Shown: piece after piece, positions 25,713 through 34,933 of the stretch | Layout: each line of letters starts with the position of its first letter | Numbering within the stretch: position 1 is the stretch's first letter | Assembly: GCA_900769325.1 (NCBI GenBank) | Contig: CAAGGF010000138.1 | Location: forward strand, 1 to 42,660 | Reading direction: 5' to 3' | From: Spirochaetia bacterium | GTDB taxonomy: Bacteria > Spirochaetota > Spirochaetia > Treponematales > Treponemataceae | Length of the DNA stretch: 42,660 nt | Notes under the pieces: generated by a model | The model's input: the letters and a program-made list of their open reading frames with translations, nothing else | Told to the model about the DNA's origin: nothing | The model's database searches: none | Translations under genes and position numbers: made by a program

Positions 25713-26844
25713 ATGATTCCGTTCAATATACCGCCAGTTACAGGAAAAGAAATCACCTATATAAATGAAGCAATTAAAAGTTGTAAAATCTGCGGAGATG
25801 GAAATTTCACAAAAAAATGCACAGAATATCTTGAAAATTATCTTGAAACAAAAGTTCTTTTAACAACTTCATGTACTTCAAGCCTTGAAATGGCCGCCTT
25901 GCTTTGCAATATACAACCAGAAGACGAAGTTATTCTTCCATCGTACACTTTCTGTTCTACAGCCGATGCATTTGTTCAGCGTGGAGCAAAACTTGTTTTT
26001 GTAGACATCAGAAAAGACACTCTTAATATAGACGAAACAAAAATTGAAAATGCCATCACAGAAAAAACAAAAGCGATTGTCTGCGTTCACTATGCTGGTG
26101 TTTCATGTGAAATGGACGAAATAATAAAAATTGCAAAAAAATACAACCTTAAAGTTGTAGAAGATGCAGCTCAGGCAATTTTTTCAACATATAAAGGACG
26201 AAAACTCGGAACAATCGGAGACTTCGGCTGTTTTTCTTTCCACGAAACAAAAAACCTTTCCATGGGCGAGGGGGGGGGGTATTTCTATAAATACAAATCA
26301 CGCTGATTATGAAAAAGCTGAAATAATCCGTGAAAAAGGAACTGACCGTTCAAAATTCATACGAGGTCAAATCGACAAATACACATGGCGGGACTACGGT
26401 TCTTCATATTTACCAAGTGATTTAAATGCTGCATACCTTTATGCTCAGCTCACAGAATCAGACAAAATCCAGGAAAACCGCATGAAAATCTGGAACAAAT
26501 ACAACAGTTCCTTAAAAATTCTGGAAGAAAACCACAAAATTTCTCTTCCGCATATTCCTGAAAACACAACCCATAATGCTCATATTTTTTATTTCATTAC
26601 AAAATCTCTTGAAGAACGCACAAAATTAATTTCATTCTTGAAACAAAACGAAATTCAGGCAGTATTCCACTACATTCCGCTTCACTCTTCTCCTGCCGGC
26701 ATAAAATTCGGACGATTCGACGGAAAAGACGAAGTTACAACAGAATACAGCGAGCGTTTAATCAGGCTTCCGCTTTATTATGGTTTAAAAGACGAAGAAC
26801 AAAACAAAGTTATAGAAAATGTTCTAAAATTTTACGGAGAGTAA
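25713..26844 (+). pseudogene. wecE: WecE dTDP-4-amino-4,6-dideoxygalactose transaminase, frameshifted at a G10 tract (phase OFF)
   Basis: DegT/DnrJ/EryC1-type PLP aminotransferase converting dTDP-4-keto-6-deoxyglucose to dTDP-Fuc4N. The first frame (25713-26306) holds CGDGNFTKKC, SCTSSLEMAALLC, HYAGVSCEMD, VEDAAQA and FHETKN with the PLP lysine Lys180. It then reads out of frame after ten G (26270-26279) and stops 8 codons later. The second frame resumes with ISINTNHADYEKAEIIREKG, RGQIDKYTWRDYGSSYLPSD and VFHYIPLHSSPAG and ends at 26844. With nine G (or twelve) the product would be one open frame; nine G gives exactly 376 residues, the length of E. coli WecE. No other damage is visible, so this is more likely a reversible contingency gene than a decaying one; a sequencing error is the other option. 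Confidence 0.9.
26270..26279 (+). repeat. Poly-G10 tract inside wecE (candidate slipped-strand switch)
   Basis: Ten consecutive G, in DNA where even five G or C in a row are rare. It falls in the conserved GEGG loop just after the PLP lysine. Nine or twelve G keep the gene open; ten or eleven close it. Poly-G tracts of this size are established phase-variation switches in Treponema pallidum and other pathogens. Confidence 0.9.
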
Positions 26845-26846
26845 AA

Positions 26847-27767
26847 ATGAAAGAATTAAGCATTGTAATTCCGGTTTACAACAGTTTTGAATGTGTAAAA
26901 GAATTATCATCTCAAATTCAAGATGCACTTAAAAATATCGAATACGAACAGATTATGGTAAATGACTGTTCAAAAGATTCAAGCTGGGAAGAAATTAAAA
27001 AAGTATGTGCTGAAAATAAAAATGTCATCGGTATAAATCTAAGAAAAAATGCAGGCCAGGACAGTGCAATTTTAACTGGATTAAACTACGCAAGCGGAAA
27101 TTATGTTGTAATTATGGACGATGACCTTCAGCACTCGCCTTACGATATTTTAAAACTTTATGAAGAAATAAAAAAAGGCTTTGATGTGTGCTATGCAAAT
27201 TTTGCCCACAAAAAACAAAAACTCTGGAAAAATATCGGAAGTTATTTTAACGGAAAAATAAGTCAGATTTCTATCGGAAAACCAAAAGATATTTATCTTT
27301 CTCCTTTTAAAATAATTACAAAAGATGTCGTCAAAGAAATTATAAAATTTGAAAATCTTTTTCCATATATAGACGGTCTTATTTTTCAGGTTACAGGAAA
27401 CATAACTCAAATCGACATTGAACATCACAGCCGCGAAAAAGGAAAAAGCAATTATAACCTTATAAAATCAATCAAAGTTTTTCTAAGAATGCTTTTCGGA
27501 TTTTCAACAATGCCTTTAAATATTTCAACTTATTCAGGTTTTACATGTGCATTTCTTGGATTTGTACTTGGTATAATTTATCTTGTTCAGTATTTTCAGG
27601 GAAAAGCAGATGTAAAAGGCTGGACTACGCTTGTGATTCTTCTTCTGTTTTTAGGCGGACTTATTCTTGTAAGCCTTGGAATAATCGGAAAATATTTAGG
27701 TCAAATCTACCTCACAGTAAACAGACAGCCTAAATTCATCATAAAAGAAATCATAAATGAAAAATAA
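26847..27767 (+). CDS. GT2 glycosyltransferase, ArnC/GtrB-like (polyprenyl-phosphate sugar synthase)
   Basis: 306 residues. GT2 catalytic domain with VIPVYN, VNDCSKDSSWEE, RKNAGQDSAILTGLNYASG and the metal site MDDDLQHSP, then the EKGKSNYNLIKSIK segment typical of ArnC/GtrB/DPM1-type enzymes. Two C-terminal TM helices follow (about 232-252 and 265-287). Such enzymes put a sugar from a nucleotide donor on undecaprenyl phosphate at the cytoplasmic face. Position directly after wecE (2-nt gap) suggests the amino sugar made by WecE as donor. SD GGAG inside the end of wecE. It overlaps the next gene by 11 nt. Confidence 0.88.
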   Translation: MKELSIVIPVYNSFECVKELSSQIQDALKNIEYEQIMVNDCSKDSSWEEIKKVCAENKNVIGINLRKNAGQDSAILTGLNYASGNYVVIMDDDLQHSPYDILKLYEEIKKGFDVCYANFAHKKQKLWKNIGSYFNGKISQISIGKPKDIYLSPFKIITKDVVKEIIKFENLFPYIDGLIFQVTGNITQIDIEHHSREKGKSNYNLIKSIKVFLRMLFGFSTMPLNISTYSGFTCAFLGFVLGIIYLVQYFQGKADVKGWTTLVILLLFLGGLILVSLGIIGKYLGQIYLTVNRQPKFIIKEIINEK

Positions 27768-28143
27768 AGCCTTTTCTTACATCTTAATGCATTTTCTTTT
27801 TATTCTATACAGTTTTTATACTGTACTTGGGAAAAAAGCATCAAGTTTTGAGTTTCTCTCTATAAATTTCTGTATTCTCTACTGTGGAATGATTTTTATT
27901 CTATTTATATACGCAGTTTTGTGGCAGCAGGTTTTAAAATCAATTGCGCTTTCAATAGCAAGTGCAAATAAAGCAGTAACAATATTCTGGGGAATGTGGT
28001 GGGGATTTTTATTCTTTAATGAAGAAATTTCAGTAAAAAAAATAATCGGTGCATTTATAATTATAACAGGAATTTTAATTTTATCATTTTCAGACCAACT
28101 TAATTCCTTTATAAAAAATCTCACCAAGGAAAATCATGAATAA
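27757..28143 (+). CDS. Small EamA/SMR-type membrane protein, ArnE-like flippase half
   Basis: 128 residues with four TM helices (about 8-24, 33-55, 67-88, 92-112). Typical SMR/EamA features are the Glu in FFNEEISVKKIIGAFIIITG and the Gly-rich final helix. In Gram-negative bacteria ArnE and ArnF form a heterodimer proposed to flip undecaprenyl-phosphate-Ara4N. Here two such small genes overlap by 8 nt and follow the ArnC-like GT2. The role as a lipid-linked sugar flippase is inferred from this context; drug efflux is the alternative. Confidence 0.78.
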   Translation: MKNKAFSYILMHFLFILYSFYTVLGKKASSFEFLSINFCILYCGMIFILFIYAVLWQQVLKSIALSIASANKAVTIFWGMWWGFLFFNEEISVKKIIGAFIIITGILILSFSDQLNSFIKNLTKENHE

Positions 28144-28474
28144 TATTTTTACGCTTTTGCTCCTTCTTTCAGTATTCATTTCAGCTGTTTCGCAAATTCT
28201 TTTAAAAAAATCTGCACTTGAAGAACATAAATCTTTTATCTTTGAATATTTAAATTTTAAAGTAATTCTTGCGTATTTTTTATTTTTTCTTGCAGTTTTT
28301 ATAGATTTGTTTGCTTTAAAAAAAGTTCCGCCAAGTTTTGTTCCGGTTGTAGAAACATCAAGTTACATTTTTATAATGATTTTAAGCAGAATCATATTTA
28401 AAGAAAAAATTTCAAAAATTCAGGCAGCCGGGATAATTCTTGTAATTTCAGGAATATTACTTTATATTATCTAA
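28136..28474 (+). CDS. Small EamA/SMR-type membrane protein, ArnF-like flippase half
   Basis: 112 residues, four TM helices (about 4-20, 36-56, 62-83, 90-111). FALKKVPPSFVPVVETSSYIF is followed by FKEKISKIQAAGIILVISG, the classic EamA/SMR C-terminal hairpin with the Lys-Glu-Lys-Ile motif. It pairs with the gene before. SD AAGGA precedes the ATG, and the gene overlaps its partner by 8 nt, so the pair is likely made in equal amounts. Confidence 0.78.
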   Translation: MNNIFTLLLLLSVFISAVSQILLKKSALEEHKSFIFEYLNFKVILAYFLFFLAVFIDLFALKKVPPSFVPVVETSSYIFIMILSRIIFKEKISKIQAAGIILVISGILLYII

Positions 28475-28501
28475 AAAACACTGAATGTAGACGGAGTATT
28501 T

Positions 28502-30331
28502 ATGGAATCTAAAACTTTTTCAAAAAAAAGCGAAATAATCCTTGTTTCTCTTTCAATTTTTGCAATTTTTATTTCTACACTTTTAGTAATTTTTGCAAAC
28601 CAATTTTATTCAATCATTTACGACATCCTTTCAACAAAAATATTCCACAGGGAATTCGATTTCAACAAATGGCTTCCGTCAATTGAGTCATTTTTTTTGA
28701 TTCCGTCTTTTCTTGTGATAACTGTAAATGCTCTGATTTTCGTAAAATATTCAGAAAAATCAAAACTGACTCTCCTTTCTGTTCTTGCCATTGACCTTTT
28801 ATTTTTAATTCTTTTTGTAAATTACGCTGCAACAGATTTTACAATCGATTCTGACCTTGCATCAGAAATTCTTCTTGGAAAACAGTGTATAAAAGAAAAA
28901 ACTTTATGGCCGCGAAACTGGTATTATTCAACTGAATTTCGTTTTTTAAATACACAAATTTTCAGTGCACTCGGCTTCCTTTTTACAGACAATTTTAATG
29001 CGGTAAAAACAATTCAGTCTTTTTTCTGTATACTTGCATTATTTTTTGCAATGTACTTTCTTTTAAATCAGCTTTCAATCAAAAAAACATGGGTAAAATT
29101 TCTTACCTGCATTCTAACCGTTCTTCCATGGTCATGGATTTCATGGCATGTAAGTGCCGGGCAGAACTATTACATTCCGCACGCAGTTTTCAGCCTCATT
29201 TATCTTTCGATTTTCCTAAAACTTACAAATAATGAAAATCTTCCGCATAAAAAATTCTGGATTTCATTCTTTTTTATCTGGGCGTTTTTAAGCGGAATGT
29301 CGACCATCCGTTATATAATAATCTTTACTCTTCCACTTGCACTTGCAATTTTATGGATAGAAGGACGGGACAAAACTTCGGCTACAAAAATCACAGATTT
29401 TAAAAATTTCTGGATAAAAAATCAGAATGTCTTTTTAAGTGTTTCAGGTCTTATAGTAAGCGGAATCGGTTACATTTTCAACAACTTAATTTTCCAGAAA
29501 ATTTTCACATTCCATCAATGGAATTCCATGAATTTTAACAAATTCGGAGAAACTACACTGTCTGATATTTTAATCGGACTTCTTGAAACATTCGGCTATA
29601 AACAGGAAATTGCAGTTTTAACACCAAACGGCGTAATAAATATTCTGGTTTATGCATCCCTTTTCCTTTGTGCTCTTTATATTGTTCTTTCACTGAAAAA
29701 AGCGCTTCCTAAATCAAACAGAATTCTCCTTGTTTTTTTCATTTCAACATTTCTTTTCAACACATTTCTTCACCTAAATGTAGATTATATAAACCGCTAC
29801 TACTACCCTATTTTAATTTATATAATGCCTTGTATTTCTGTAATTTCATTCAACAGCGACCTTTCAAATTTAAGAAAATGGGTTTTATCAGTAACATGGA
29901 GCATAATTCTTTTAACTTCAACTTATTCAACTCTTCAGCACATAATCGCAGTAGACAACAATAAAAACCGTCATGCTTCAATTGAATTTTTAAAAGAAAA
30001 AGATTACGAATTCGGCTATGCAACTTTCTGGAATTCAACAGTTGTCACATACCTCACGAACGGAAAAATAAAAATCGGAAATTTAACTTGCGACAGAAAA
30101 AACGGTGATGTAATCATTACACCAAAATACGACTTTACAAAATGGCTTTCTCCAAAGGACTGGTACACAAGCGATTATGACAACAAACCGATTTTTCTTC
30201 TTGTAGAACAAAGCGAATACAATCTTACAAACGACTATGAAGTTTACAAAAACGGCACGCTTGTTTACGAAGATGAATTTTATAAAATTTATGAATATGA
30301 AAATCATCAAAGTTTTAAGAATGCTTTCTAA
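28502..30331 (+). CDS. Polytopic GT-C-like membrane glycosyltransferase
   Basis: 609 residues with about 11-12 TM helices and a soluble C-terminal part (about 490-609). The first large loop carries an acidic motif TIDSDLASEILLGK followed by LWPRNWYYSTEFR, the place where GT-C enzymes (ArnT, PMT, GtrS-like) keep their catalytic D/E pair. It sits after the ArnC-like GT2 and the two flippase halves, where the glycan-acceptor transferase belongs in Arn and Gtr systems. I recognise no family with certainty. The expected job is transfer of the lipid-linked sugar to a periplasmic or outer-membrane acceptor. SD GGAG. Confidence 0.7.
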   Translation: MESKTFSKKSEIILVSLSIFAIFISTLLVIFANQFYSIIYDILSTKIFHREFDFNKWLPSIESFFLIPSFLVITVNALIFVKYSEKSKLTLLSVLAIDLLFLILFVNYAATDFTIDSDLASEILLGKQCIKEKTLWPRNWYYSTEFRFLNTQIFSALGFLFTDNFNAVKTIQSFFCILALFFAMYFLLNQLSIKKTWVKFLTCILTVLPWSWISWHVSAGQNYYIPHAVFSLIYLSIFLKLTNNENLPHKKFWISFFFIWAFLSGMSTIRYIIIFTLPLALAILWIEGRDKTSATKITDFKNFWIKNQNVFLSVSGLIVSGIGYIFNNLIFQKIFTFHQWNSMNFNKFGETTLSDILIGLLETFGYKQEIAVLTPNGVINILVYASLFLCALYIVLSLKKALPKSNRILLVFFISTFLFNTFLHLNVDYINRYYYPILIYIMPCISVISFNSDLSNLRKWVLSVTWSIILLTSTYSTLQHIIAVDNNKNRHASIEFLKEKDYEFGYATFWNSTVVTYLTNGKIKIGNLTCDRKNGDVIITPKYDFTKWLSPKDWYTSDYDNKPIFLLVEQSEYNLTNDYEVYKNGTLVYEDEFYKIYEYENHQSFKNAF

Positions 30332-30346
30332 AAAACGGAGATTAAA

Positions 30347-31423
30347 TTGAAAAAAACACAAAAAATCTGCATAAATGGTGAATCATGGTGCCGAGCCCTT
30401 ACAGGAATTGAACGGCTTGCAATTGAAGTAACTCAAATTTTAGACACACTTGTAAAACCGAATCAAGTTGAATTAATCCTTCCTCAAAATGCAAAAAATG
30501 TTCCTGAGTTAAAAAACATAAAAAAAGTTATTCTTCCCGTAAATGCAGGTTTTATGCCAAAATGGACTCAAATTCATTTCCAAAAATATGTCATACAAAA
30601 CAAGGCTATCAGTCTGAACTTTTCAAACACATGTCCGTATTTTGTTCCGGGAATCGAATTCATTCATGACATATACTGCAAGCTTTTTAAAAACGATTTT
30701 ACATCCAGAAGAGACAAAAAAATCGTACTCTATTCTAATATAATGTACAGACGGATTGCAAAAAAAGCAAAAGAAATCATAACTGTTTCAGAATATACAA
30801 AAAAAACGATTATCGATGCCTATCACACAAAACCTGAAAAAATTTCTGTAGTTTATTCCGGGCTTTCTTCAGACTACAAAAATCTTGAACCTGATTTTTC
30901 AATTTTTGAAAAATTTCCAGTTTTAAAAGAAAAACCTTTTTACTTTACGCTCGGAAGCCTTTCAAAACGCAAAAACCTTATCTGGATTTTAAAACACGCA
31001 AAACTTTATCCTGAAGAATTTTTTGTAATAAGCGGAAAAGCCCTGAACAATGTAATTCCAGAGGAACTTGAAGAATTAAAAAATTTAAAAAACATTCTTC
31101 TTGCAGGCTACCTTAAAGATGAAGAAGTAAAAGCACTCTACACAAAAGCAAAGGCCTTTATTTTTCCAACATATTTTGAAGGCTTCGGTCTTCCGCCGCT
31201 TGAAGCGTTAAGCATGAAATGTCCTGTTATAATTTCTGATTCAACATGCCTTCCTGAAATTTACGGAAAATGTGCTCACTATATAAAACCGGATGAGCCT
31301 TCTGTAAATCTTGAAGAAATTTTAAAACAAGAAACAGAAAATCCAGAAAAACTTCTTGAAAAATTCACGCTGAAAAATACGGCAGAAAGACTTTATAAAA
31401 TCATCGAAAAATATTTAAAATAA
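30347..31423 (+). CDS. GT4-family glycosyltransferase
   Basis: 358 residues, GT-B fold of the GT4 family. It has ICINGESWCRALTGIERLA at the N-terminus, EFIHDIYCKLF, ITVSEYTKKTIID and FTLGSLSKRKNLIWILK. The nucleotide-sugar site is FPTYFEGFGLPPLEALSMKC with the E-x7-E-like motif. The start is TTG with a well-placed SD (GGAG, 6-nt spacing) right after the previous gene; no in-frame ATG fits better. Last gene of the glycan operon. The sugar and acceptor cannot be assigned. It resembles mannosyltransferases of O-antigen loci. Confidence 0.88.
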   Translation: MKKTQKICINGESWCRALTGIERLAIEVTQILDTLVKPNQVELILPQNAKNVPELKNIKKVILPVNAGFMPKWTQIHFQKYVIQNKAISLNFSNTCPYFVPGIEFIHDIYCKLFKNDFTSRRDKKIVLYSNIMYRRIAKKAKEIITVSEYTKKTIIDAYHTKPEKISVVYSGLSSDYKNLEPDFSIFEKFPVLKEKPFYFTLGSLSKRKNLIWILKHAKLYPEEFFVISGKALNNVIPEELEELKNLKNILLAGYLKDEEVKALYTKAKAFIFPTYFEGFGLPPLEALSMKCPVIISDSTCLPEIYGKCAHYIKPDEPSVNLEEILKQETENPEKLLEKFTLKNTAERLYKIIEKYLK

Positions 31424-31483
31424 CATTTCCTCACCTTTTCATATTCCTAAAGATAAAGAATTTTAAATCAAAAATTCAAAATA

Positions 31484-31512
31484 TTGCTATTTGTATCTTT
31501 TTAAAGTATACT
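31484..31512 (+). promoter_or_regulatory. Promoter of the exported hypothetical gene
   Basis: TTGCTA (31484-31489), a 17-bp spacer and TATACT (31507-31512). The leader to the ATG at 31573 is about 55 nt, with a weak SD (AGGAC). Confidence 0.6.
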
Positions 31513-31572
31513 TTGTTTATTACATAATTCAAGAAAGTCAATTTTAATTTCAAATTTTTATTCAGGACAAAT

Positions 31573-32286
31573 ATGAAAAACAAAATCATAAAATTTTTAC
31601 TGTTGTTTCTCTCTTTTTCGCTTCAAGCATTACCATTCAACTCAAATCTAAAACAAGAAGAAAAAGAAAGTCTTTTAAACGGGGAAATTTTAATTAAAAA
31701 CATCAAAAACTCAAAAAACATCTCACTTGAAAGCGATAATCATGCCGTTTCACTTTTAAAAGATTCAATAAAAAATTTAAATCCAAACTATCTTGCAGAA
31801 ATTATTCAGGTGCGAGACATAAAAAACAACGAAGACCTAATGCCAAAAATGAGGTCTGCACTTGAAAACATTTCTGACTATGTCGGAATTCCTTACATTT
31901 CAAGCGGCGGCGGACTTTACGAGCTTTATTCCAAGGCAGATGTAATTTCCCAGGAAAAAATTTCTGATACAGTAACAATGTATAAGGTAGAATTTTTCAT
32001 GGAACCATTCGGAACAATTTTTGCAATAATCACAATCGAACAGACCGAAGACTACATTTTCTACAAGATGATAAACACAAGCAAATTAAAATTCAAAGGA
32101 ATAACTGCCGTAAATCCGGAAAAAATGGCAAACTGTGTAATTCTTTTTAAAGAAGACGACAAATGGATTTTATACGGTACAGGCGGAATAAAATCAGTAA
32201 GAGTTCCGTTCCTTGAAGGCAAAATCGAAGGTTCTTTCATGAACCGAATCAGGACTTTCTGTAAATTCATCTTTAATAAAATTTAA
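31573..32286 (+). CDS. Exported hypothetical protein, spirochaete-type (possibly DUF6675)
   Basis: 237 residues with a signal peptide (MKNKIIKFLLLFLSFSLQA, cleavage after about residue 20). The body alternates beta-rich stretches: GVPYI-type SDYVGIPYISSGGGLYELYS, FMEPFGTIFAIITIEQ, and the ending IEGSFMNRIRTFCKFIFNK. From memory it resembles a Treponema family (DUF6675), unconfirmed. It has its own promoter and is convergent with the next gene, so it is not part of the glycan operon. Function unknown. Confidence 0.75.
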   Translation: MKNKIIKFLLLFLSFSLQALPFNSNLKQEEKESLLNGEILIKNIKNSKNISLESDNHAVSLLKDSIKNLNPNYLAEIIQVRDIKNNEDLMPKMRSALENISDYVGIPYISSGGGLYELYSKADVISQEKISDTVTMYKVEFFMEPFGTIFAIITIEQTEDYIFYKMINTSKLKFKGITAVNPEKMANCVILFKEDDKWILYGTGGIKSVRVPFLEGKIEGSFMNRIRTFCKFIFNKI

Positions 32287-32343
32287 AAACCAAAATCTGT
32301 CTTAAAATGATCCATCACTTTACAACGCTTTTCTCTTAGAAAA

Positions 32344-33900
32344 TCAATCTTTTTCTGCTTTTGACCTTTTTAGCGCTTCATACTGAAGTGTCGGATGAAG
32401 AATTTCTTTTTCCATTTCGCCTTCATCGTAAAGTTCTACTAAAGTTTTTGAATTTCTAAGTAAGGATTTCCCGAGTGCAAGACCGTCTTCACTTAATTTA
32501 TATCCCATAAGCTCTAAAATTGTAGGCATAAAATCAAAAGAAGAAAAACGCCTGAATTTCTGTTCTGATTTTAAAACATCGGTGTAAGGATTTATAATGA
32601 TGTCAAGAACGCGTCTTTTTAAAACTGCTTCATCGTAAGAAAGTTCACATTCGTCGCGTATAAAATTATTTAAAGGAGAATCAAGATAATTGTGATCGCC
32701 TGTAATTACAATCATCGTGTTTTCATACCAAATCTGATTTTGAATCCAACATACAAAATTATAAATCTGCTCGTCTGAACAGCGGATGACATTCTGCATT
32801 TGAGAAGAAAAATCGTCTTTGCAATTTTCACAGACAAAACCGGAAGGAAAATGCGTATCAACCGTAATCAAACTGAATACAAAAGGCTCATCGGATGAAG
32901 AAAGATTTTCCAATTCTTTTTTTGCAAATTCAAAAAGCTTTAAATCTTCAAACCCCCAGAAAACTTTATAATTTTCATCAAGAAAACCGTTTTCTTTATA
33001 CCAGACAATATCGTGAATTTCATAGCCGTGATTTTCAAGAAGAATGTCGCGGTATTCAAAATGTTTTTCAGAGCCCATTGAAAAAACGCATTTGTAACCA
33101 AAATCAGTTAAAATATCTGTAAGAGAAACAGCCGACGGAAGGCAATCAACAGAAAAAGTCTGCTTTAATTTGCTTCCAGATTTAGAAAACGGAAAATAAT
33201 AAGGAACTGCAAGAAGTTTTGTCAAAAGCCCGGAAACTGTCCAGGAAGATGACTGAAGGTTGATTGCACCCCCGATTTTTTCTGTTTCGCTGAAATTAAT
33301 ATTTTCTTCTGCAAGTTTTGTAAGGTTTGGAATGAGATTTTCTTTAAAAACTCCGCCGTGTTCTATATCCGTATAGGAAGATTCCATTGATTCCATGAAA
33401 ATAAAAATCAAATTCCGTTTTTTTTTCGGTGGAATTATCGTAACTTCTGAAGGATTTATGTAATTGTCATCGTAAAATTGAGAAAATTCAGGTTCTTTTA
33501 ATTTTTGATAGATTATTTTTGGATAATTCCACACGCGAAGGACAAGACATACGATGATAAACTGAAAAACGGAGAAAAAAAGTTTTACATAAAAAGAAAT
33601 AAAGATTATTTTTCTGAACCTGATTTTTTTTACTTTCCAGATAAAAAACAATACAAGATTTAGAAAAACCCATACGATAAGCCCTGGAATTACAAAACCG
33701 AGCATTGCAGATAATAGAGTTGTCGCATCCGTTCCTTCTGTTTCTGTTGTTAAAACGCTGAAAACTGTAAACGGATACTGCATTGGATAGCAATTCAATG
33801 ACCACGGCAATGCAAAAAAACCGCAAATAAATGATAAAAAAATTAATTCAAAAAAAATATATAAAACAACAGCAGGCTTAGAAAGTTTAGAATCATTCAT
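32344..33900 (-). CDS. MdoB/LtaS-like membrane phosphotransferase (alkaline phosphatase fold)
   Basis: 518 residues. Four or so N-terminal TM helices (about 9-30, 50-75, 90-115) precede an extracytoplasmic sulfatase-fold domain (about 160-480). The metal-site start is FIFMESMESSYTD, the nucleophile region NLQSSSWTVSGLL (Thr in the WT-x-x-G position as in MdoB), and the later metal ligands are ITGDHNYLDSP. Family members move glycerol phosphate or ethanolamine phosphate from phospholipids to glycans. It lies near the glycan genes but has its own promoter and is preceded by a terminator. The -10 is 11 nt from the ATG and there is no SD, so the message may be leaderless. Confidence 0.85.
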   Translation of the reverse strand: MNDSKLSKPAVVLYIFFELIFLSFICGFFALPWSLNCYPMQYPFTVFSVLTTETEGTDATTLLSAMLGFVIPGLIVWVFLNLVLFFIWKVKKIRFRKIIFISFYVKLFFSVFQFIIVCLVLRVWNYPKIIYQKLKEPEFSQFYDDNYINPSEVTIIPPKKKRNLIFIFMESMESSYTDIEHGGVFKENLIPNLTKLAEENINFSETEKIGGAINLQSSSWTVSGLLTKLLAVPYYFPFSKSGSKLKQTFSVDCLPSAVSLTDILTDFGYKCVFSMGSEKHFEYRDILLENHGYEIHDIVWYKENGFLDENYKVFWGFEDLKLFEFAKKELENLSSSDEPFVFSLITVDTHFPSGFVCENCKDDFSSQMQNVIRCSDEQIYNFVCWIQNQIWYENTMIVITGDHNYLDSPLNNFIRDECELSYDEAVLKRRVLDIIINPYTDVLKSEQKFRRFSSFDFMPTILELMGYKLSEDGLALGKSLLRNSKTLVELYDEGEMEKEILHPTLQYEALKRSKAEKD

Positions 33901-33911
33901 AGGTAGGTTTT

Positions 33912-33940
33912 ATAATAGCAGAATTTCAAAAAATTGTCAG
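33912..33940 (-). promoter_or_regulatory. Promoter of the MdoB/LtaS-like gene
   Basis: On the minus strand: CTGACA (33935-33940), a 17-bp spacer and TATTAT (33912-33917). The start would fall about 4-5 nt before the ATG, too close for an SD. Confidence 0.65.
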
Positions 33941-33996
33941 CAGAAGAGAAAAAAATAACAACAATTCATTAAAGGCTCTTGAAAACTAAAAAAAAT

Positions 33997-34024
33997 AAAA
34001 ACCCCCGAAAAAAACGGGAGTTTT
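33997..34024 (-). terminator. Bidirectional rho-independent terminator after purC
   Basis: AAAACCCCCG (33997-34006) pairs with CGGGAGTTTT (34015-34024), one mismatch, with a loop of A. T-rich tracts lie on both sides. It ends the purC transcript on the minus strand. Confidence 0.75.
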
Positions 34025-34036
34025 ATAAATCAAGAA

Positions 34037-34882
34037 CTAAAAATGACAGATTTTTCTTTCACATTCCCTGTAGATTTCACTTGTCTTTTTTACTACATCA
34101 GAAGGAATTTCTTTTATGTTTGCATCCCCTGCAAGATTGTTTTCTTTGAGCCAGTCGCGGACAAACTGCTTGTCATAACTTTTAGGGCTTCCGCCAACCT
34201 GATATTCTGACAAATCCCAGAAACGGCTTGAATCAGGAGTTAAAACTTCATCAGCAAGAACAAGTTCTCCGTTTTCGTCAAGACCGAATTCAAATTTTGT
34301 GTCGGCGATTATAATTCCGTTTTTGTAAGCGTGGTCATAACATTTTTTATAAACTGCAAGAGCCGCTTTTTCAATTTTTGCCCCGAGTTCTTCGCCCAAA
34401 TCTTTTTTCATGTACTCTAAAGTTACATTTATGTCATGACCTTCACTTGCTTTTGTAGATGGAGTTACAATAGGTTCAGAAAGTTTTTCGGCTTCTTTGT
34501 ATTCTTTTTCGAACTTGTGGCCTAAAAATTCTTCGCCTTTTTTATACGCTTCATACATTGACCCGAACATATATCCGCGGACAATTACTTCATAAGGAAT
34601 CATTTTTAATTTTTTTACAAGAATTGTACGGCCTTCATATTCAGGTTTTTGAAATTCTTCTGGCATATCATTTAAATCAGAAGAAATCATGTGATTTTTT
34701 ACGATGTCTTTTGTGTAATCAAACCAGAAATTTGAAAGTGCGTTTAAAACCTTTCCCTTATCTGTAATAAGAGTCGGAAGAATTACATCAAATGCGCTCA
34801 AACGGTCTGTAGTAACGATTACCATTCTTCCGTCTTCTAAATCATAAACTTCCCTAACCTTTCCACTTGCGAATTTTTTCAT
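34037..34882 (-). CDS. purC: Phosphoribosylaminoimidazole-succinocarboxamide synthase (SAICAR synthetase)
   Basis: 281 residues. Joins CAIR and aspartate in purine synthesis. N-terminal GKVREVYDL, then TDRLSAFDV, IPYEVIVRGYMFGSMYEAY, TKFEFGLDENGELVLADEVLTPDSSRFW (a conserved ADP/substrate region, split here by its length) and the ending QVGGSPKSYDKQFVRDWL. Length fits the larger bacterial type. SD AGAGG precedes the ATG. It follows rfbB with a 51-nt gap containing a GCCTT/AAGGC hairpin; co-transcription with the rfb genes is possible but unproven. Confidence 0.96.
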   Translation of the reverse strand: MKKFASGKVREVYDLEDGRMVIVTTDRLSAFDVILPTLITDKGKVLNALSNFWFDYTKDIVKNHMISSDLNDMPEEFQKPEYEGRTILVKKLKMIPYEVIVRGYMFGSMYEAYKKGEEFLGHKFEKEYKEAEKLSEPIVTPSTKASEGHDINVTLEYMKKDLGEELGAKIEKAALAVYKKCYDHAYKNGIIIADTKFEFGLDENGELVLADEVLTPDSSRFWDLSEYQVGGSPKSYDKQFVRDWLKENNLAGDANIKEIPSDVVKKTSEIYRECERKICHF

Positions 34883-34933
34883 TTTTTACCTCTGTTTATT
34901 ATTAAGCCTTAAAAAAATTCAAGGCGTTAAATT

